Origin: an uncultured Lachnospiraceae bacterium
Lineage (GTDB): Bacteria > Bacillota > Clostridia > Lachnospirales > Lachnospiraceae
Direction of reading: 5' to 3'
Assembly (NCBI GenBank): GCA_947176785.1
Contig: CAMWSA010000126.1
Location: forward strand, 1 to 9,318
DNA length: 9,318 nt
Shown: piece after piece, positions 5,815-9,318 of the stretch
How the letters are laid out: every line of letters begins with the position of its first letter
How positions within the stretch are numbered: the first letter of the stretch is position 1
The notes under the pieces: generated by a model
Told to the model about the DNA's origin: nothing
Seen by the model: only the letters and a program-made list of their open reading frames with translations
Databases searched by the model: none
Position numbers and translations under genes: made by a program

Positions 5815-6018
5815 ATGTTTGATTTCAAAGAAGATGATACAAGCTATGCCTAACTTTATAAAACGGTCACAGTAAAAAATAAGAAAGGATGTCAAATTGT
5901 AATGTTTCCTCATCTGCATTTTTTTGATGAATTATTTGACAATAGTCTCTCGGAATCTTTTGGCGGAAAATGGCGGCTTTTGATTCGTATGATCCGTAAA
6001 AAGTGGGGGAATCCATAA
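5815..6018 (+). pseudogene. Small plus-strand gene broken by an in-frame stop
   Basis: From the ATG at 5815 a frame reads MFDFKEDDTSYA, then TAA at 5851-5853, then LYKTVTVKNKKGCQIVMF and on through PHLHFFDELFDNSLSESFGG to MIRKKWGNP and a stop at 6016-6018. Composition is protein-like on both sides of the stop, and a single base change would restore a 67-residue protein. A later ATG at 5902 gives 38 residues. It begins 9 nt after the preceding open segment ends, in another frame, so both may be pieces of one former gene or a small operon. No family recognised. A stem-loop at 6029-6049 follows within 11 bp, as expected after a gene's end. Confidence 0.4.
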
Positions 6019-6068
6019 GAAATATTAGAAGCCCTATGAAATAGGGCTTAGAGATTCCGAGAGGCTAT
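5942..6068. repeat. Long-range inverted repeat, 19-bp arms
   Basis: ATAGTCTCTCGGAATCTTT (5942-5960) and AGAGATTCCGAGAGGCTAT (6050-6068) are inverted copies with 17 of 19 pairs matching and both differences G-T wobbles as RNA; the central 12 bp are perfect. The arms enclose 89 bp, including the 3' end of the broken small gene and the stem-loop at 6029-6049. They could be termini of a small element or part of a larger folded RNA or transfer-origin structure. Confidence 0.6.
6029..6049. terminator. Stem-loop, possible terminator of the plus-strand remnant
   Basis: AAGCCCTAT and ATAGGGCTT form a perfect 9-bp stem with a GAA loop, 10 bp after the stop at 6018. There is no U-run on either strand, so termination would be weak. 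Confidence 0.4.
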
Positions 6069-6069
6069 A

Positions 6070-6115
6070 GCCAGAGAAACGGAGGTTCCCGAGTAGGGGC
6101 CTCCGTTTCTCTGGC
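6070..6115. repeat. Perfect 16-bp inverted repeat
   Basis: GCCAGAGAAACGGAGG (6070-6085) and CCTCCGTTTCTCTGGC (6100-6115) pair without mismatch; inside the 14-nt loop CCC and GGG can extend the stem. No T-run follows on either strand. It begins 2 bp after the right arm of the inverted repeat above. Very stable cruciform or RNA hairpin; role unknown, possibly part of a transfer region or a terminus of an element. Confidence 0.75.
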
Positions 6116-6119
6116 GTTT

Positions 6120-6300
6120 ATCGAGGGTTCCTCTAAATGGCAAGCAGGGCAACTGTGGCCACACAGTCGCTATTTTTTGCGTTCCGGCCTTCCGGCCAGA
6201 ACGCAAAAATCTGCTTGTTGGGGAGCCTCCCCAAACCCGGCTTCGGGCCAACTTGGCCCGAAATGTCAGCATCGCCTTGCTCCTTATGTTGGCTTGAGAA
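6120..6300. mobile_element. Hairpin-rich relic resembling an oriT/mobilisation region
   Basis: Four inverted repeats are packed in 111 bp: ACTGTG/CACAGT (6152-6167), TTTTTGCGTTCCGGCC/GGCCAGAACGCAAAAA with one mismatch and a TTCC loop (6174-6209), TTGGGGA/TCCCCAA (6218-6234), and TTCGGGCCAA/TTGGCCCGAA around one base (6242-6262). Direct reading shows the structure; from memory, similar strings (ATCTGCTTGTTGGGGA followed by GGCCAACTTGGCCCGAAATG) are common upstream of relaxase and MobC genes in Clostridia conjugative elements, so a truncated transfer origin is my best guess. No relaxase, integrase or transposase gene is present. Open frames on both strands here mirror the palindromes and are not called. 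Confidence 0.4.
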
Positions 6301-6308
6301 CAAAAAAC

Positions 6309-6335
6309 AGCAGAGGTTTATTATAATCCCCTGCT
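6309..6335 (+). terminator. Weak terminator-like hairpin
   Basis: AGCAGAGG and CCCCTGCT can pair with one mismatch across a 12-nt AT-rich loop, followed by ATTCTTTTG on the plus strand. Low stability and a short T-run make this tentative. Confidence 0.25.
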
Positions 6336-6366
6336 ATTCTTTTGCTAACACAACAAAATATTCTAC

Positions 6367-6399
6367 ATAAAAACTCTCAACATCATTGAGAGTTTTTAT
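6367..6399. terminator. Bidirectional intrinsic terminator
   Basis: ATAAAAACTCTCAA and TTGAGAGTTTTTAT form a perfect 14-bp stem with a 5-nt loop (catca). Both strands end the stem in a run of Ts. The stop codon of the DUF1016 remnant (6383-6385) lies in the loop. On the minus strand it would end transcripts coming from the helicase and the remnant; no other terminator lies between. Confidence 0.75.
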
Positions 6400-6661
6400 C
6401 CTCATCCACCATTTCCGTTAATTCTTCAAGCTTCTTTTGTAAAATTTCCTTGCTGATTAGTTTCGTCCGATATTCGGAAATCATGGTTGGACTCATGTTC
6501 CGGCTCAGGGCATATTCAACAACATCCTCGTCCTTACTCTTGCAAAGAATAATGCCAACGCTGGGATTTTCGTGGGGCTTCTTTACATCCCGGTCTAACG
6601 CTTCAAGATAAAACTGCATTTTTCCCAGGTATTCCGGTTTGAAATCATCAACCGCCGTTTT
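6383..6661 (-). pseudogene. C-terminal remnant of a DUF1016/YhcG-type PDDEXK nuclease protein
   Basis: The recognisable stretch begins near 6661 with KTAVDDFKPEYLGKMQFYLE and ends at the TGA at 6383. It matches the last third of DUF1016 (YhcG, PDDEXK-like) proteins, where FKPEYxGKMxFYL, NPSVGIILCKSKDEDVVEYA and the closing MISEYRTKL block are typical. Intact members are about 330-380 residues, have an N-terminal helical DNA-binding part and often sit beside restriction-modification genes. Here everything before the nuclease core's final strands is missing; the open frame runs back only to a TGA next to the helicase stop. An ATG at 6619 could give 78 residues but has no proper ribosome binding site. 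This is the 3' end of a deleted gene brought next to, or left beside, the helicase. Confidence 0.8.
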
Positions 6662-6685
6662 TATGTGGCAGGATATTCGTTGTCA

Positions 6686-9318
6686 CTATAGCCACGAATC
6701 CCAAAAACGTTCCACTCTTCCTGCAATACTGCGGCAGTTTACCCGCTCATAGCCTGCCCACTCTCTGGGGAACATGCGCAGATAGGCATACTGTAGAAAC
6801 CGCTCATCCAGCAGGGCTACAATGCCGATATCCTCCGCCGTGCGGATTACCCGCCCTGCGGCCTGCAGGACTTTGTTCATTCCCGGGTAACGGTAGGCGT
6901 AATCAAAACCATTCTGGCCGCTCTCATCAAAATACTGTTTTAAAAGTTCACGCTCGCAGCACACCTGGGGTAAGCCTGTGCCCACGATAATGGCACCGAT
7001 CAGGCTGTCCTCCTTTAAGTCAATACCCTCGCTGAAGATTCCTCCCAGAACACAAAAGGCAATCAGCGTTTTCTCCTCCGTCTCAATTTCCATGCATATG
7101 GATGCCCCCAGGTCACATTCCTCATTTCCCTGAAACCTGGCTAAAAACGCCTCCCTCTCTCCTTCGCTCATATACTCGGACTGGAGGATACACTCCTTGT
7201 TCTCATCCGCAAAGCGCTCCTGATATCTTTCATGAATTTCCCGCATGAAGGCATAGGAAGGGCAAAACACCATATAATTTCCGTGCCGGTTTTTCACAAT
7301 CTCATCTATATATCCGGCTATCCTGTAAAATTCCTCATCGGAGCGCCTGGTGTACTTGCTGGTCACATCTTCCGCAATAAATAATGCCCGTTTTTCCGGG
7401 TTAAATACCGAGTTGGCATAGACCTCATAGTCCGATTTCTCTCCCCCCAGCAGCGCCTTATAATACTGAATCGGCAGAAATGTCGCAGAAAAAAGAATGG
7501 TGCTTCTGCCCCGCTTCATACACTCTTTCAAATTGTTGGACGGGTCTACACAGAAGAGTCTGAGCAGGAAGGTGCCATCTTCGCACAGCTGCGTGTATTT
7601 GACATACTTTTCATCCAGCAGTTCATAGATTTCCAGAAAATGAACAAGATTAAAATAAAAATCCAGCAGTTCCTCCCTTTCCGGAAGTTCTGCCTCCTCC
7701 TGCTCCTCCAGATAGGACTCGATGGTCCCCTGGAGATGCAGTAACAGGGATGTGAGGGAGTCAATCTGCTCCACCACCCGGCACTCTTCACATTCCCGCT
7801 TCAATACGAGCATCTCCTTGTTGCAGTTCTCCAGCTGTCGGATCATTCGGGCTGCAAACCCCCTGGAGACCAGCATGCTCCTTCCCTTTTTCCGGTTTTG
7901 CACCGGGTCGGGGAGAGTCGAAACCGACACACCCGTCAGATTTAGCGGACCCGTGGCCAAATCTGCAATCACGGAGTCCGTGTAATCCTCCGGCGCAAAC
8001 ATTTCCTCCTGCACCTGCTTGTGACGTCCCTTTTTCCTGCCCTCCTCCGATGCCTGAAGCTTCTGCAAACTGTTTTTCAGGGCCAGCATATCCTCCTTAA
8101 CCATGACGGCGCTGTACATCTCCCTGCCCCGCTCCAGCAAATTGTGGGCCTCATCAATCAAAAACAGGTAATTACCCTTGACTCCCTCCGCAAAAAAGCG
8201 CTTTAAGTACACATGGGGATCAAAGAGATAATTGTAGTCACAGATAATGGCATCCGCAAAAAGGCTCATATCCAGACACATCTCAAAGGGACATACCTGA
8301 TGCTTTGCGGCGTAAGCCTCCACCAGTTCCCTGCTAAAGCCATCCTCATGGGTCAGCAGGTCATAGATGGCCTCATTGACCCGGTCGTAATGCCCTTTGG
8401 CATAAGGGCAATACTCCGGGCTGCACTCCGTCTCCTCCATGAAGCAGATCTTCTCTTTTGCAGTCAGGATCACACTCTTGAAGCACAGCCCCTTCTCCCG
8501 CAGCAGGGTAAAAGTGTCCTCCGCCACCGTGCGGGTGATGGTCTTAGCCGTCAGGTAAAACAGCTTCTCTCCCATGCCCCGCTCCATGGCCTTCACCGCA
8601 GGGAACACAGTAGATATGGTCTTGCCCACGCCTGTGGGGGCTTCCAGGAAAAGCTTTTTCTTGTGATAGATGGTCTGGTACACATAGGTAGCCAGTTCCT
8701 TTTGTCCCTCCCGGTAGGGGAAAGGAAATTCCATCCGGCGGATGGAGTCATCCCTTCTGCGCTTCCACTGAAACCGATAATCCGCCCATTTCAGATAGGA
8801 ACGGATCAGTTCCCCGAACCACTGCTGAATCTCCTGCGCAGCATAACTGTATCGGAAATATCGGATTTCCTCCGTCTCCATGTGGCAGTATGTCATCTGC
8901 ACATGTATCTCTGACAGCTCCCTGTCCCGGAAGCGGTGCAGGTACATGGCGGCATAAACCCTGGCCTGGGCCAGATGTACCGGCACCGGGCCATTCATAT
9001 AGGCCAACTCCCGATAGGTTCCCTTGATTTCGTCGATGGTGACTCCCTCGGGCTTGTCTATAATGCCATCCGCCCTGCCTTCCAGCACCAGGCGGTAGTA
9101 CGCCGTAGGATGGGTATAGCGCAGGGATACCTCCGCCTGATACTCACTGCCCATGCGGCGCTGAATCATGCGGTGAATCCGCCCTCCCTCCTGCATGGCC
9201 TGCTCCGGGGAGGCGTGATGCCGGTTGTCGATATCGCCGCTGCGCAGGATAAAACCCACCAGTTCCCGTACAGAGATGCGGATTTCCTCTGTAATATCCT
9301 GTGTTTTTCCAATTGATG
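6686..9318 (-). CDS. Cas4/RecB-like nuclease fused to XPD/DinG-like DNA helicase (start outside window)
   Basis: The frame is open to the right edge (9318) and reads TEEIRISVRELVGFILRSGD before the first in-window GTG at 9259, so the true start lies outside. Residues are numbered from that GTG. The N-terminal domain has the PD-(D/E)XK marks of RecB/Cas4 nucleases: GGRIH (25-29), LEGRADGI (59-66, D64), IDEIKG (75-80, E77 and K79), QARVY (98-102). The helicase follows: Walker A EAPTGVGKT (206-214), a cysteine cluster (C272, C279, C284, C323/C328) at the place of the XPD iron-sulphur cluster, DEAH (369-372), SATFLP (591-596), FSEGIDL (742-748) and QAAGRVIRT (799-807). Predicted: ATP-driven, probably 5'-3', unwinding of damaged or structured DNA coupled to a nuclease. 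Residues 425-470 are a polar segment that looks like a linker insertion. Stop TAG at 6686; 24 bp further begins the DUF1016 remnant. Its cellular role (repair or defence) is not settled. Confidence 0.92.
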   Translation of the reverse strand, partial: SIGKTQDITEEIRISVRELVGFILRSGDIDNRHHASPEQAMQEGGRIHRMIQRRMGSEYQAEVSLRYTHPTAYYRLVLEGRADGIIDKPEGVTIDEIKGTYRELAYMNGPVPVHLAQARVYAAMYLHRFRDRELSEIHVQMTYCHMETEEIRYFRYSYAAQEIQQWFGELIRSYLKWADYRFQWKRRRDDSIRRMEFPFPYREGQKELATYVYQTIYHKKKLFLEAPTGVGKTISTVFPAVKAMERGMGEKLFYLTAKTITRTVAEDTFTLLREKGLCFKSVILTAKEKICFMEETECSPEYCPYAKGHYDRVNEAIYDLLTHEDGFSRELVEAYAAKHQVCPFEMCLDMSLFADAIICDYNYLFDPHVYLKRFFAEGVKGNYLFLIDEAHNLLERGREMYSAVMVKEDMLALKNSLQKLQASEEGRKKGRHKQVQEEMFAPEDYTDSVIADLATGPLNLTGVSVSTLPDPVQNRKKGRSMLVSRGFAARMIRQLENCNKEMLVLKRECEECRVVEQIDSLTSLLLHLQGTIESYLEEQEEAELPEREELLDFYFNLVHFLEIYELLDEKYVKYTQLCEDGTFLLRLFCVDPSNNLKECMKRGRSTILFSATFLPIQYYKALLGGEKSDYEVYANSVFNPEKRALFIAEDVTSKYTRRSDEEFYRIAGYIDEIVKNRHGNYMVFCPSYAFMREIHERYQERFADENKECILQSEYMSEGEREAFLARFQGNEECDLGASICMEIETEEKTLIAFCVLGGIFSEGIDLKEDSLIGAIIVGTGLPQVCCERELLKQYFDESGQNGFDYAYRYPGMNKVLQAAGRVIRTAEDIGIVALLDERFLQYAYLRMFPREWAGYERVNCRSIAGRVERFWDSWL

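Noticed and set aside
6048..6370. Open frames on both strands across the hairpin tract (74 and 77 codons)
   Set aside because: Palindromic DNA yields mirrored open frames; neither has a ribosome binding site, and similar frames are likely mis-annotations in mobile elements.
8213..8914. Plus-strand frame of 233 codons opposite the helicase
   Set aside because: Antisense shadow of a gene with all helicase motifs intact on the minus strand.

Overview
The window looks like chromosomal DNA of a Clostridia member, probably Lachnospiraceae. This is inferred from gene content (PadR/HAAS/DUF4097 locus, GT28 plus PlsY-like lipid pair, Cas4-like nuclease fused to an XPD-like helicase), AGGAGG-type ribosome binding sites, moderately GC-rich genes and AT-rich spacers. 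Every convincing gene is on the minus strand; the plus strand carries only short decayed-looking open segments.

Read in the direction of transcription (right to left): (1) 9318-6686 is a nearly complete nuclease-helicase gene whose start lies outside the window. (2) About 6680-5300 is a debris zone. It holds a C-terminal remnant of a DUF1016/YhcG-type PDDEXK protein abutting the helicase stop, a roughly 320-bp tract packed with inverted repeats that resembles a mobile-element transfer region, and two short plus-strand open segments, one broken by an in-frame stop. (3) About 5300-4864 is AT-rich non-coding DNA with a cluster of DnaA-box-like 9-mers, alternative TTTTTGCA/TGCAAAAA hairpins and one copy of a roughly 40-bp repeat just upstream of the next gene. 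(4) 4863-3041 is a two-gene membrane-lipid operon: a GT28 diacylglycerol glucosyltransferase (UgtP/MGDG-synthase type) followed 2 bp later by a PlsY-like acyltransferase, closed by a clear intrinsic terminator. (5) 2945-1 is a regulated membrane locus: a strong promoter overlaid by two palindromic operators, a PadR regulator, a HAAS/DUF1700 multi-pass membrane protein, a 326-bp gap carrying an inverted pair of the same 40-bp repeat, a DUF4097 beta-repeat protein with a membrane anchor, and the 5' end of a TraX-family membrane protein whose start overlaps the DUF4097 stop.

The most informative signals outside genes are the PadR operator/promoter, two interspersed repeat families that sit directly in the 5' leaders of these genes (a 40-bp unit at 1177-1260 and 4896-4935; a 38/39-nt unit at 2752-2850 with a trace at 1145-1165), and the hairpin-dense relic at 5942-6262. 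No CRISPR array, tRNA, rRNA or intact transposase was found. The functional link between the PadR locus and the lipid operon is suggestive only: both concern the envelope, but each has its own transcription signals.
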